From Notolepis coatsorum (lineage: Eukaryota > Chordata > Actinopteri > Aulopiformes > Paralepididae), in NCBI GenBank assembly GCA_963971535.1, contig OZ020598.1, forward strand, positions 97,227,140-97,291,139: 64,000 nt of DNA, read 5' to 3'. The position numbers and the translations under genes are program-made. The notes under the pieces were generated by a model. It had not been told where the DNA came from, searched no databases, and saw only the letters and a program-made list of their open reading frames with translations. This document shows, piece by piece, positions 21,859-33,969 of this stretch (the first letter of the stretch is position 1; the number at the start of each line of letters is the position of its first letter).

Positions 21859-23010
21859 GTATCCCCCCCTCCAACGGGAGCCACCCGGCGACCCAAAACA
21901 AATACAGACAGAGTGGCAGGGGGCAAAACAAGAGGTACTGGCCAAGCCAGCAGGGGAAGCCACCACAAGAGTGGGGCTAGCAAAAGAAACAGGGTCGCCG
22001 AGGGGTAACTGGGGGAACTGGTCTAGAGGAACTGGTCTAGAGGAACTGGGTCTAGAGAACTAGTCTAGAGGAACTGGTCTAGAGAACTGGTCTAGAGAAC
22101 TGGCCTAGAGATCCGGGCTAGAGAACTGGTCTAGAGAACTGGTTTAGAGAACTGGTTTAGAGAACTGGTCTAGAGCAACTGGTCTAGAGGAACTGAGGGG
22201 CAAGCAGGGTAGCAAAGGGGTAACCATGGTAGCACCGGGAAGGGGCTAGCAGAGGGAAGGTTGCTGCCAGGGCACTGATAGCTACAGGGCCTATGCTAGC
22301 TGTACTGCTACATCAACATAGAGGCTGCGCAAGCTGCCGGAGCCAGGCTAGCAGAGGGAAAGGGTAGCTGCCAGGGCACTGATAGCTACAGGGCCTATGC
22401 TAGCTGTACTGCTACATCTACATAGAGGCTGCGCTAGCTGCCGGAGCTAGGCTGGCAGACAGGGCTGGACCAGCATGAGAGAACAAGCTAGCTGGAAGGA
22501 CAGTCCTAGCTGTGGGAATACTGACCTTGCTAGCTGAAGGGCAGTCCTAGCAGTGGGAGAAACAACACAAAAAAGTGGAGGCCATGCAGAGGGACCGGGT
22601 TAGCTGCTTGGGCCTGGCTAGCTACAGGGCCTATGCCAGCTGCAAGGCTGCATTAACATAGAGGCTGTGCTAACAGCCGGGGCCAAGCTAGCAGACCGGG
22701 GCCATGCAGAGGGAAACTGGGTTAGCTGCCAGGGCATGTCTAGCTACAGGGGGGTCAAACAGGGCAAACGGGAAGCAAACAGGGGAGCTAACCGGGGAGA
22801 CTAACAAGCTAAACAGGGAAGCCAAACTGGGCTAAACAGGGGAGTAACAGGCTAACAAGGGAGCTAAACAGGACTAACAAGGAAGCTAAACTGGGCTAAC
22901 AGGGAAGCTAACAGGGCTAACAGGGGAGCTAGAGGGGACAAGAAAAAAAAAGGCAAACTCAACATACACAGTCTGTGCTGGCTGGGGTCGTAGACTTGGT
23001 GGGGTCGTAC
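21859..23010 (-). other. Internal region of the non-autonomous LTR element
   Basis: 1152 bp without any retroviral-type domain. It is made of short tandem and dispersed repeats: ggtctagagaactggt-type units at about 22015-22195, two copies of a roughly 110-bp unit containing gatagctacagggcctatgc at about 22240-22460, and gctaacagg-type units at about 22740-22925. The purine tract is at its left end. The right end, where a primer site is expected, shows no clear tRNA match; Tf1/sushi-type self-priming is possible but unproven. Confidence 0.75.
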
Positions 23011-25051
23011 TGTTATGGTTTGTAACCGACCCCAATCGCACAACACAAGACATGTATGGTGGTTTGCCAAGAAACAGATATTTATTGAAACACAGGGAAA
23101 AACAGGGAAAAGGGCACTGTCCCTTTAAGGGAGAATCACAAATGCAGGGAAAGGGAACACTATGGGAAGGTAAGGGAACGCCTAAGGGAAGGTTAAGGGA
23201 ACGCCTTGGGACAGAGGAACTAGAGACTAGGTAAACAAGGGACAAGGAGAACTAGGGAGAGAGGACTAGGGACTAGGAGAGCTAGGGATAGAGGACTAGG
23301 GACTAGGAGAACTAGGGAGAGAGGACTAGGGACTAGGAGAGCTAGGGAATGAGGACTAGGGACTAGGAGAGCTAGGGATAGAGGACTAGGGACTAGGAGA
23401 ACTAGGGAAAGAGGACTAGGGACTAGGTGAGCTAGGGATAGAGGACTAGGGACTAGGAGAACTAGGGAAAGAGGACTTGGGACTAGGAGAGCTAGGGATA
23501 GAGGACTAGGGACTAGGAGAACTAGGGAAAGAGGACTAGGGACTAGGGGACTGAGGCCCACGGAGGCGGGCTGGGAAACAGGGAGGAACTGGGAGGACTG
23601 GTGGAAATCATATGGGCCGCTCTGCAGGACAGAGGAGATAGTTAATGCACAAAGGGGAAAAAACAGAGCAGGTGCAGAACAGTCCAAATAATCAAAGTGA
23701 ACAAAGTAATAATATCTTCGTGTGACAAACACACAGGGGGAGATGTAAAGTCCAAAAATACTATTCTAAGTGAGAACCAAAAACAGAGGCAATACGCTGG
23801 GAGAGTGACATCACAATCTAAACTCACCCAGCGTATGCGTAATGGTACAGGAACAGGCAGCGGGGCGAGAGCGTCGCCACCGGGGCGCCGGCTGTCCGAG
23901 CCGAGGACAGAGTGGTGCTGGAACAGGCGGCGGTGGCGAGGGTATCGCCACCGGGGAGCCGGCAGTCCGAGCCGAGGACAGAGTGGTGCTGGAACAGGCG
24001 GCGGTGGCGAAGGTGTCGTCACCGGGTAGCCGACTGTCGGAGCCGAGGACAGAGTGCGCGCCACACCTTGGTGTGCGCGTCGGAACAGAGAGACGCCTCG
24101 GGGTGCGTCTGCGAGGAGGAGTGTGCCAAGCTCGGAGGTCTAGAAGATGCGCGTCAGGCTGGGAGTGCGCGCTGGTACGGAGGAGCGTGCCAAGCTCGGA
24201 GGTCTAGAAGATGCGCGTCAGGCTGGGAGTGCGCGCTGGTACGGAGGAGCGTGCCAAGCTCGGAGGTCTAGAAGATGCGCGTCAGGCTGGGAGTGCGCGC
24301 TGGTACGGAGGAGCGTGCCAAGCTCGGAGGTCTAGAAGATGCGCGTCAGGCTGGGAGTGCGCGCTGGTACGGAGGAGCGTGCCAAGCTCGGAGGTCTAGA
24401 AGATGCGCGTCAGGCTGGGAGTGCGCGCTGGTACGGAGGAGCGTGCCAAGCTCGGAGGTCTTGAAGATGCGCGTCAGGCTGGGAGTGCGCGCTGGTACGG
24501 AGGAGCGTGCCAAGCTCGGAGGTCTGGAAGATGCGCGTTGCGCGCTGAGGACTGGAGAGCGTCTGCGCTGGTCTGGATGTGCGTCAGGACGAACAGCTGC
24601 GCGGGGGTCTGCAGTGGAACGCTGGGGTGCCTCCCGTGGAAGTACAGGGAGCGCAGACCAGTCTCCCCCACAGGCAACGGCGACAGCTGGCGAAGGCAGG
24701 AGCAAACATCTCGACGCCGGAGAATGGAACAGCATAGGCAGACAGAGGATCTCCCGAAAGAGTCTAGATGTTTGGAGAATATGACTCGGCAAGTATACAA
24801 CACGACCCCACGCCAAAACGAGGGGAAGCGCTCTGGTATTTAAAGCCCACAGGGGGACTCATTAGCCTGCCACCACAGGTGCGAGAGATAATAGAATATC
24901 GAACAGGTGTGGCCACTAAGGGTAAGGAACGAGAGGGTGGGGGCTAGAGAGAGTGAGTGAGAAGGGAAAATAAACAGTATAGAAGGGAAAATAAACAGTA
25001 TAGGCTTAAAGAAACAGAGAAAAGGTAGTGAGCAGCGGGCAAAACCTCACA
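23011..25051 (-). repeat. LTR copy (5' in element orientation)
   Basis: Same length and array structure as the copy at 19818-21858. Differences seen by eye include g/t near 23054, t/a near 23194 and g/a near 23558. Equal copy numbers of the 64-bp and 30-bp units in both LTRs show that no array has changed length since insertion. Confidence 0.88.
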
Positions 25052-25056
25052 CGAAT

Positions 25057-26416
25057 GCTGTTGTTTAGTAATGGTATAGCCTAAATGGGTGAGATACTTT
25101 AAAACTCTCCAGCTAACATTAGCAATCTAGCTGGGTCTTTTTTGGTTATTTTGTTAGTTAACCTAGCTAGCTAACTGTAAATGGCAGGGACACTCAATTA
25201 TCATGTGTTTCACACTAACATGCAACTGTCTAGTGTCTCATTGTAACATTTTGTGACAAATATGCACTTTGTAATATATTTGCTTTTCAAAAGCTCATAA
25301 ACACTGTTGGTGACTTGAGCATAATTATTTACATAGCTACTGTAGCTGTTCTTGTACTTTTAAGCTATGATGAATGCAATGCTTTTTACTATAATTATAT
25401 AGTTTTCTTCATTATTGAAGTATTTTGGCACCCCACCTCCTGCCTATAATGTGCAAGAGGATACACCAGCCCAGGTGGATATTGACCAAGCTCAGGAGGA
25501 CACACTAGCCAAGGTACATGATCCCTTTCAAAGTGCTGATATTCATAACTGTTTGTCCAGGATTCTTAAAGTCTTACATTTAATAATCAGAATTGTGGGC
25601 CTTAAAAAGTCAGATACGTTTTAAAATTGTATCGGATTAGGAAAGTACTTCTGTTATGTTGCGATAACTTCTCTGTATCATGTTTAAATGTGTTTGGGGG
25701 GGAAATGTCCGGGCCGCAAAGTAAGCAGTATGGTAATAGCCTATCAGGCCAATACATATGGAATAACTTTTTAGTCATTTTCCTTAATAGTTCTTTGCTG
25801 GTATGGCCATGAAATACGTATTTGATTCTATTGAAAGTGGTCTTAAAAAGGTCTTAAAAAGTCTTAAATGTAACCTGTTGAAACCTGCAGGAGTCCATCA
25901 ACATCCACCTTCAGTGAGACCATAACACCTGCCCATCATGAAGATGACGTGTCACCCACCTCTACAAGCAGCAGTATCACCACCACCACTAAAGGTTTGA
26001 CCTCACAATACCCTGCATTATGGCCCAACAATTATCATGTAGTTGAACCCATAATGCAGACAAGGAGAGACGGTAGGCAGAACTGGATAAAACCCCATAT
26101 GGGTATATTTAATGGGTAGTCAAAGTCCAGGCATGGGTCGGTACACAAAGTTGCGCTGGGAAATTTCACTGGGAAATCCCTATGTTGACAGCTATCAGCT
26201 ATGCACTATCTATGTATTTCCTATGAAGAGCTAGTGCAATTCAAGCTAATTGTAGTATACCATATAAAGACTTCTCTACCCAGAATGCAACATATTACAT
26301 ATTATCTAGGTAAACCATGCAAAAACACATGGTGCCCACGAGAGTCACAAGCACGTGTGCCGTGCAGTTTCTGATTTAGAGTACTGGCACATTTTAATAT
26401 TCCAATTCAGGCACTG
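25057..26416 (+). other. Right part of the hAT-like derivative
   Basis: AT-rich sequence with the candidate exons noted for the element. An S/T-rich stretch at about 25892-25995 is open in one frame, follows an acceptor CCTGCAG and ends at aag/gtttga. Its phase does not match the preceding candidate exon, so either an exon is missing or it is a relic. Confidence 0.4.
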
Positions 26417-27481
26417 GCAAGGAGGAACAGGAGGAGCATTGCCAGAGCCCTACAAAACCACCTCCAGCAGGCCACTAATGTGCATATTTCTGTTCAAACT
26501 GTGCGAAGCAGACTCATTGAGGGTGGTATGAGAGCCCGACGTCCACAAGTGGGGCCTGTGCTCACAGCCCAACACTGTGCAGCCCGATTGGCATTTGCCA
26601 GAGAACACCAGGATTGGCAGATTCACCATTGGCACCCTGTGCTCTTCACGGATGAGAGCAGGTTCACACTGAGCACATGTGACAGACGGGACAGAGTCTG
26701 GAGACGCCGTGGAGAACGTTCTGCTGCCTGCAACATCCTCCAGCATGACCGGTTTGGCGGTGGGTCAGTGATGGTCTGGGGAGGGATATCCCTGGAGGGC
26801 CGCACAGACCTCCATGTGCTAGCCAGAGGTACCATGACTGCCATTAGGTACCGGGATGAGATCCTCAGACCCATTGTCAGACCATATGCTGGTGCAGTGG
26901 GCCCTGGGTTCCTTCTCATGCATGACGATGCTCGGCCTCATGTGGCTGGAGTGCGTCAGCAGTTCCTGCGTGACGAAGGCATTGATGCTATGGCCTGTCC
27001 TGCCCGTTCCCCAGATCTGAATCCAATCCAGCACCTCTGGGACATCGTCTCGTTCCATCCACCGACGCCACGTCGCACCAGAGACTGTCCAGGAGTTGAC
27101 TGATGCCCTGATCCAGGTCTGGGAGGAGATCCCTCAGGAGATCATCCGTCGTCTCATCAGGGGCCTCATCAGGAGCATGCCCAGACGTTGTAGGGAGTGC
27201 AGACAGGCACGTGGAGGCCACACACATGACTGAGCATCATTTTGTATTGTCTTGAGGAATTTCCACAGAAGTTGGATCAGCCTGTGATCAGATTTTTCCA
27301 CTTTTAATTTTGAGTAGAGTATGATTCGCTCCATGGGTTAATGATTTCGATTTCCATTGATCATTCTTATATTATTTTGTTCTCAACGTGTAATGAATAA
27401 AGATTTTCAACTGGAATGTTTCATTTATCGAGATGGAGGATGTGTTGTTTAAGTGTTCCCTTTATTTTTTTGAGCAGTGTA
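26417..27481 (+). mobile_element. Tc1 element, right part with 3' TIR
   Basis: Tc1 similarity resumes at the duplicated gcaag and runs through the transposase C-terminus and 3' untranslated region to the terminal inverted repeat, which on the opposite strand reads TACACTGCTCAAAAAAATAA. The final TA (27480-27481) is the expected target dinucleotide. An ACAT microsatellite follows directly. Confidence 0.88.
26422..27233 (+). pseudogene. Tc1 transposase C-terminal fragment, catalytically altered
   Basis: The frame is open from the insertion point to 27103. In the 207-codon frame counted from 26480, D58 (FTDES) and D149 (MHDDARPH) are the first two catalytic acids. The third position, 34 residues after D149, is Q184 (NPIQHLWD) where DD34E transposases have E. 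The following reading frame is lost near 27045 by a small deletion, and family similarity continues in another frame to about 27233. With the N-terminal frameshift and the insertion at 19458, this copy cannot encode active enzyme. Confidence 0.88.
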
Positions 27482-27698
27482 CATACATACATACATACAA
27501 ACATACATACATACATACATACATACATACATACATACATACATACATACATACATACATACATACATACATACATACATACATACATACATACATACAT
27601 ACATACATACATACATACATACATGCATGCATGCATGCATGCATGCATGCATGCATGCATGCATGCATGCATACATACATACATACATACATACATAA

Positions 27699-27774
<76 letters not shown>

Positions 27775-27890
27775 ACACACACACATACATACATACATAC
27801 ATACATACATACATACATACATACATACATACATACATACATACATACATACATACATACATACATACATACATACATACATACATACAT

Positions 27891-27955
<65 letters not shown>

Positions 27956-28103
27956 TACATACATACATACATACATACATACATACATACATACATACAT
28001 ACATACATACATACATACATACATACATACATACATACATACATACATACATACATACATACATACATACATACATACATACATACATACATACATACAT
28101 ACA

Positions 28104-28134
<31 letters not shown>
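27479..28134. repeat. ACAT microsatellite with ATGC and CA blocks
   Basis: About 650 bp of (ACAT)n. It is interrupted by (ATGC)n at about 27623-27671, (CA)n at about 27710-27785, and a second (CA)n at about 27906-27952. An ACAAACAT variant near the left end (about 27495-27504) is shared in inverted orientation with the arrays at 30370-30497 and 31938-32063. Confidence 0.97.
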
Positions 28135-28135
<1 letters not shown>

Positions 28136-28560
28136 CACAGGGTGCGTATTTCTTTTGGGGGGGGGGTCTCTACCTGTGGTCAGACATTCTTATAGCTGGT
28201 GGGCATATGATTTATCAGCCCTTCTGTCTAGCTTATAATAGATATTATTCATTCATTATTCATGGCTTTCTCCAAATCGACAGCATCGACAGCAGCCTAC
28301 ACACCAGCATCTCTCTGCTTGCTAGTGCCTCCTTTCTCCAAGAAGCTACTGTGCGCTGTGTTCTTGGTTTGAGTAACTACAGCCCATCCCTTTCAGTTTC
28401 ACTGGCCTCTGCAGCTGAAGATGCGCTCTGACCAGCGTGTGAACGGACCAGAGGATTTGATGCATCGTGAATATCATGAAGAAATGCCAAGAGTTTTATA
28501 AACATCCTCTTCGTCAGAAGGCTCAGTGCGGTTTAGCAAGAAATATGAATTCCCGAAAAG
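28135..28560. other. Short unique segment, no gene recognised
   Basis: Contains a 10-base G run near 28158 and an open frame without similarity. No feature is supported. Confidence 0.4.
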
Positions 28561-29010
28561 GCCTATATGGTGCTCCTCTCTCCATGGTGCTGAACACTAT
28601 ATGGTGCGCTGCTCTCTCCATGGTGCTGAACACTATATGGTGCTCCTCTCTCCATGGTGCTGAACACTATATAGTGCTGCTCTCTCCATGGTGCTGAACA
28701 CTATATGGTGCTCCTCTCTCCATGGTGCTGAACACTATATGGTGCGCTGCTCTCTCCATGGTGCTGAACACTATATGGTGCTCCTCTCTCCATGGTGCTG
28801 AACACTATATAGTGCTGCTCTCTCCATGGTGCTGAACACTATATGGTGCGCTGCTCTCTCCATGGTGCTGAACACTATATAGTGCTGCTCTCTCCATGGT
28901 GCTGAACACTATATAGTGCTGCTCTCTCCATGGTGCTGAACACTATATGGTGCTTCTCTCTCCATGGTGCTGAACACTATATGGCGCACTGCTCTATCCA
29001 TGGTGCTGAC
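28561..29010. repeat. Minisatellite, about 34-36 bp unit
   Basis: About twelve copies of a unit containing ctctccatggtgctgaacac followed by tatatggtg or tatatagtg. Two alternating unit types differ by a GCGCTG or GCTCCT spacer. Confidence 0.92.
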
Positions 29011-29304
29011 AACTGTCAGCTTACCATTTGGTCCTGCAGTGTGTCTGCTGCTCAGCCATTTGGCCTGTTTGACCTACTTAGCCTATGACTTTTATGAAAT
29101 GTGTTAATTCATCTAAATGCTTATATGTACAATTTATTAGCACCTCAGATCGTATTCGTATACGCACATTTAATATTTCTTGATAATCTGCTTAATCTGT
29201 TTATTCATACCAGGGTAGAATCATTGTACAGAGTAGACTTAGTTGGAGTTAGATGGAATCTGTATATTATACCAGGGGGGGGGGGGGGGGGCTGTACAAA
29301 AGTG

Positions 29305-29645
29305 CATTGTGTTATTATTATCGATAGAGTATACATATATCTCACTTGCCATTGTGTTATTATTATCAATATAGTATACAGTACTATGTCTCACTTGCCA
29401 TTGTGTTATTATTATCAATATAGTATACAGTACTATGTTTCACCTGCCATTGTGTTATTATTATCAATATAATATACAGTACTATGTCTCACCTGCCATT
29501 GTGTTATTATTATTGATAGAGTATACATGTCTCGCCTGTCATTGTGTTGTTGTTGTTATTATCAATAGAGTAACATATGTCTCACCTGTCATTGTGTTAT
29601 TATTATCAATAGAGTAATCATTGTGTTATTATTATCCATAGAGTA
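29305..29645. repeat. Minisatellite inside the tandem block (first copy)
   Basis: About seven imperfect units of 40-52 bp built on cattgtgttattattatcaa plus a variable tail. The same array recurs at about 30872-31212 and 32438-32778 in the other two block units. Confidence 0.88.
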
Positions 29646-30031
29646 AACACTGTCCAGCAGATCAGACCATCATCTTTATTTTTACTTCATATTTTATGTT
29701 GTTCTTTACCTTTAATTCTTATATTTGTGTTTCTATTACCCTGCCTGTACCTCCCCTCCCCCTCCCCTGAGCTGCTATGATCCCTGGATTTCCTCACGGA
29801 GATTAATAAAGATACATCTTATCCCACCGTCAAATCAATCGTTTGAAAGTAAAACAGCCTGCTAAGAATACGTTAATTTAATCTCTTTGCAAGCGCTTGA
29901 GGGCACATCCCTTGATTTAGATAAATGAAAACAAACAACTAACAAACTAAACACAAACAGACGTTCTGTTGCATTGCATGATATGTGTGAGTTCTATATG
30001 GAAATATGGATTTCTTCTGGCCTACATAGCC

Positions 30032-30247
30032 ATACATACATACATACATACATACATACATACATACATACATACATACATACATACATACATACATACA
30101 TACATACATACATACATACATACATACATACATACATACATACATACATACATACATACATACATACATACATACATACATACATACATACATACATACA
30201 TACATACATACATACATACATACATACATACATACATACATACATAC
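30032..30247. repeat. ACAT microsatellite, block unit 1
   Basis: Pure (ACAT)n. Counterparts are at about 31600-31817 (with one dropped base at 31621-31623, ctacat) and 33167-33381. Confidence 0.97.
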
Positions 30248-30369
30248 ACACACTCACTCACACGCATACACTCACACGCACACATACAGTTCATACATAT
30301 ATACATTTATACAGACACACACACAGACAGCATTGCCAAGCATTGCTCAATATCTAATTAACATTATTG

Positions 30370-30825
30370 TATGTATGTATGTATGTATGTATGTATGTAT
30401 GTATGTATGTATGTATGTATGTATGTATGTATGTATGTATGTATGTATGTATGTATGTATGTATGTATGTATGTATGTTTGTATGTATGTATGTATGTAC
30501 ACTGCTCAAAAAAATAAAGGGAACACTTAAACAACACATCCTCCATCTCGATAAATGAAACATTCCAGTTGAAAATCTTTATTCATTACACGTTGAGAAC
30601 AAAATAATATAAGAATGATCAATGGAAATCGAAATCATTAACCCATGGAGCGAATCATACTCTACTCAAAATTAAAAGTGGAAAAATCTGATCACAGGCT
30701 GATCCAACTTCTGTGGAAATTCCTCAAGACAATACAAAATGATGCTCAGTCATGTGTGTGGCCTCCACGTGCCTGTCTGCACTCCCTACAACGTCTGGGC
30801 ATGCTCCTGATGAGGCCCCTGATGA
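30370..30825 (-). repeat. ATGT array plus inverted Tc1 3' end, unit 1
   Basis: (ATGT)n at 30370-30497 runs into TACACTGCTC at 30498 and then, in reverse, the Tc1 3' end as far as 30825. It is the reverse complement of 27154-27481 plus the start of the adjoining ACAT array, and it shares the same ACAAACAT variant. The copy was therefore made from that locus together with its microsatellite and is not an independent transposition. Cut sites at both ends are not Tc1 termini. Confidence 0.88.
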
Positions 30826-31937
30826 ATCTGTATATTATACCAGGGGGGGGGGGGGGGGCTGTACAAAAGTGCATTGTGTTATTATTATCGATAGAGTATA
30901 CATATATCTCACTTGCCATTGTGTTATTATTATCAATATAGTATACAGTACTATGTCTCACTTGCCATTGTGTTATTATTATCAATATAGTATACAGTAC
31001 TATGTTTCACCTGCCATTGTGTTATTATTATCAATATAATATACAGTACTATGTCTCACCTGCCATTGTGTTATTATTATTGATAGAGTATACATGTCTC
31101 GCCTGTCATTGTGTTGTTGTTGTTATTATCAATAGAGTAACATATGTCTCACCTGTCATTGTGTTATTATTATCAATAGAGTAATCATTGTGTTATTATT
31201 ATCCATAGAGTAAACACTGTCCAGCAGATCAGACCATCATCTTTATTTTTACTTCATATTTTATGTTGTTCTTTACCTTTAATTCTTATATTTGTGTTTC
31301 TATTACCCTGCCTGTACCTCCCCTCCCCCTCCCCTGAGCTGCTATGATCCCTGGATTTCCTCACGGAGATTAATAAAGATACATCTTATCCCACCGTCAA
31401 ATCAATCGTTTGAAAGTAAAACAGCCTGCTAAGAATACGTTAATTTAATCTCTTTGCAAGCGCTTGAGGGCACATCCCTTGATTTAGATAAATGAAAACA
31501 AACAACTAACAAACTAAACACAAACAGACGTTCTGTTGCATTGCATGATATGTGTGAGTTCTATATGGAAATATGGATTTCTTCTGGCCTACATAGCCAT
31601 ACATACATACATACATACATACTACATACATACATACATACATACATACATACATACATACATACATACATACATACATACATACATACATACATACATA
31701 CATACATACATACATACATACATACATACATACATACATACATACATACATACATACATACATACATACATACATACATACATACATACATACATACATA
31801 CATACATACATACATACACACACTCACTCACACGCATACACTCACACGCACACATACAGTTCATACATATATACATTTATACAGACACACACACAGACAG
31901 CATTGCCAAGCATTGCTCAATATCTAATTAACATTAT

Positions 31938-32391
31938 TGTATGTATGTATGTATGTATGTATGTATGTATGTATGTATGTATGTATGTATGTATGTATGT
32001 ATGTATGTATGTATGTATGTATGTATGTATGTATGTATGTATGTTTGTATGTATGTATGTATGTACACTGCTCAAAAAAATAAAGGGAACACTTAAACAA
32101 CACATCCTCCATCTCGATAAATGAAACATTCCAGTTGAAAATCTTTATTCATTACACGTTGAGAACAAAATAATATAAGAATGATCAATGGAAATCGAAA
32201 TCATTAACCCATGGAGCGAATCATACTCTACTCAAAATTAAAAGTGGAAAAATCTGATCACAGGCTGATCCAACTTCTGTGGAAATTCCTCAAGACAATA
32301 CAAAATGATGCTCAGTCATGTGTGTGGCCTCCACGTGCCTGTCTGCACTCCCTACAACGTCTGGGCATGCTCCTGATGAGGCCCCTGATGA
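31938..32391 (-). repeat. ATGT array plus inverted Tc1 3' end, unit 2
   Basis: Same structure as unit 1, with (ATGT)n at 31938-32063 and the Tc1 fragment at 32064-32391. The third block unit lacks this part. Confidence 0.88.
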
Positions 32392-33504
32392 ATCTGTATA
32401 TTATACCAGGGGGGGGGGGGGGGGGCTGTACAAAAGTGCATTGTGTTATTATTATCGATAGAGTATACATATATCTCACTTGCCATTGTGTTATTATTAT
32501 CAATATAGTATACAGTACTATGTCTCACTTGCCATTGTGTTATTATTATCAATATAGTATACAGTACTATGTTTCACCTGCCATTGTGTTATTATTATCA
32601 ATATAATATACAGTACTATGTCTCACCTGCCATTGTGTTATTATTATTGATAGAGTATACATGTCTCGCCTGTCATTGTGTTGTTGTTGTTATTATCAAT
32701 AGAGTAACATATGTCTCACCTGTCATTGTGTTATTATTATCAATAGAGTAATCATTGTGTTATTATTATCCATAGAGTAAACACTGTCCAGCAGATCAGA
32801 CCATCATCTTTATTTTTACTTCATATTTTATGTTGTTCTTTACCTTTAATTCTTATATTTGTGTTTCTATTACCCTGCCTGTACCTCCCCTCCCCCTCCC
32901 CTGAGCTGCTATGATCCCTGGATTTCCTCACGGAGATTAATAAAGATACATCTTATCCCACCGTCAAATCAATCGTTTGAAAGTAAAACAGCCTGCTAAG
33001 AATACGTTAATTTAATCTCTTTGCAAGCGCTTGAGGGCACATCCCTTGATTTAGATAAATGAAAACAAACAACTAACAAACTAAACACAAACAGACGTTC
33101 TGTTGCATTGCATGATATGTGTGAGTTCTATATGGAAATATGGATTTCTTCTGGCCTACATAGCCATACATACATACATACATACATACATACATACATA
33201 CATACATACATACATACATACATACATACATACATACATACATACATACATACATACATACATACATACATACATACATACATACATACATACATACATA
33301 CATACATACATACATACATACATACATACATACATACATACATACATACATACATACATACATACATACATACATACATACACACACTCACTCACACGCA
33401 TACACTCACACGCACACATACAGTTCATACATATATACATTTATACAGACACACACACAGACAGCATTGCCAAGCATTGCTCAATATCTAATTAACATTA
33501 TTGT

Positions 33505-33529
33505 GTGGTGCTACTTAGCACACACACAG

Positions 33530-33561
<32 letters not shown>

Positions 33562-33969
33562 GTGCGTCTACAGACACACACACACACACAGACGTACGTG
33601 CACAGACACTAGCTCCTGTGCCTGGCCCCTGTCCCAGGGCCAGTCAGTGTTAATGATACAAGATGTGATCGGATTGCCCCTTAAGGCACCTCTGCCGCCC
33701 GTCCCACGCTGTCCTACAGTGATCTGCTTTCCGACCGGCACCCAGGAACAATGCAGGGCCTGTCAGCCATAATGGGTGGGTATTGACCTTCTCTCACCCT
33801 CTGTCTCTCTCTCCCTCTACATCCTTCATTGCATTCATTTCCTCTAGTTTATTTTCCTTTATTTATTGCCTGCAAGAAGGAGGTTCGGTTTTCACCCCTG
33901 TTTGTCCGTCCGTCCGTCTGTCCGTCCGTCCGTCCGTCCGTCTGTCTGTCCGTCCGTCTGTCTGTCTAT
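33505..33969. repeat. CA and CCGT simple repeats with a short unique piece
   Basis: (CA)n with CAGACGTGCGT interruptions at about 33520-33605, unique DNA without a recognised gene, pyrimidine-rich DNA at about 33785-33850, and (CCGT/CTGT)n at about 33901-33968. Confidence 0.85.

Larger units (their letters stand above)
19818..25051 (-). mobile_element. Non-autonomous LTR retrotransposon with 2-kb LTRs
   Basis: Two 2041-bp direct repeats (19818-21858 and 23011-25051) flank 1152 bp. The exact pentamer cgaat occurs just outside both (19813-19817 and 25052-25056), a 5-bp target duplication. On the minus strand the LTR reads TGTGAGG...CCATAACA, has AATAAA about 60 bp from its end, and is preceded by a purine tract GGAGGGGGGGATAC (21859-21872). 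These three facts set the orientation. The interior has no gag or pol frame, so movement needs enzymes in trans, probably from a Gypsy-type partner. About six LTR differences by eye mean recent insertion. Confidence 0.9.
19459..26416 (+). mobile_element. hAT-like deletion derivative inside Tc1, itself interrupted
   Basis: The pentamer gcaag occurs on both sides (19454-19458 and 26417-26421), and Tc1 similarity resumes exactly there, so this block is an insertion. The subterminal sequences (gccggtactcaccagtac on the left, gccagtactctaaatcag on the reversed right end) are loosely inverted. Near the left end lies a short exon-like frame typical of hAT-Ac/ZMYM-type transposase starts (19709-19774, donor gtaagt). 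Two further exon-like stretches lie at 25421-25513 and about 25892-25995. The catalytic region is missing. hAT normally gives 8-bp duplications; only five bases match here, so the exact ends are uncertain. The LTR element at 19818-25051 sits in its first intron. Confidence 0.5.
29256..33504. repeat. Tandem segmental block, two full units plus one truncated
   Basis: Units start at 29256, 30824 and 32390, giving lengths of 1568 and 1566; the third stops at 33504. Each full unit holds, in order, a poly-G run, a minisatellite with gttattattatcaatatag, unique DNA, an (ACAT)n array, a short unique stretch, an (ATGT)n array, and an inverted Tc1 3' end. The third ends where the (ATGT)n array should start. 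Apart from microsatellite and poly-G length, the copies look identical, so the event is very recent or an assembly artefact. The junction shows only short homology (gatg). Confidence 0.9.

Noticed and set aside
20930-24540. Regular 64-bp repeats considered as a CRISPR array or tandem genes
   Set aside because: There are no unique spacers, the host is eukaryotic, and the repeats lie inside paired LTRs.
27416-28431. Long open frames over ACAT/CA repeats on both strands
   Set aside because: Stop-free tetranucleotide and dinucleotide repeats; periodic products only.
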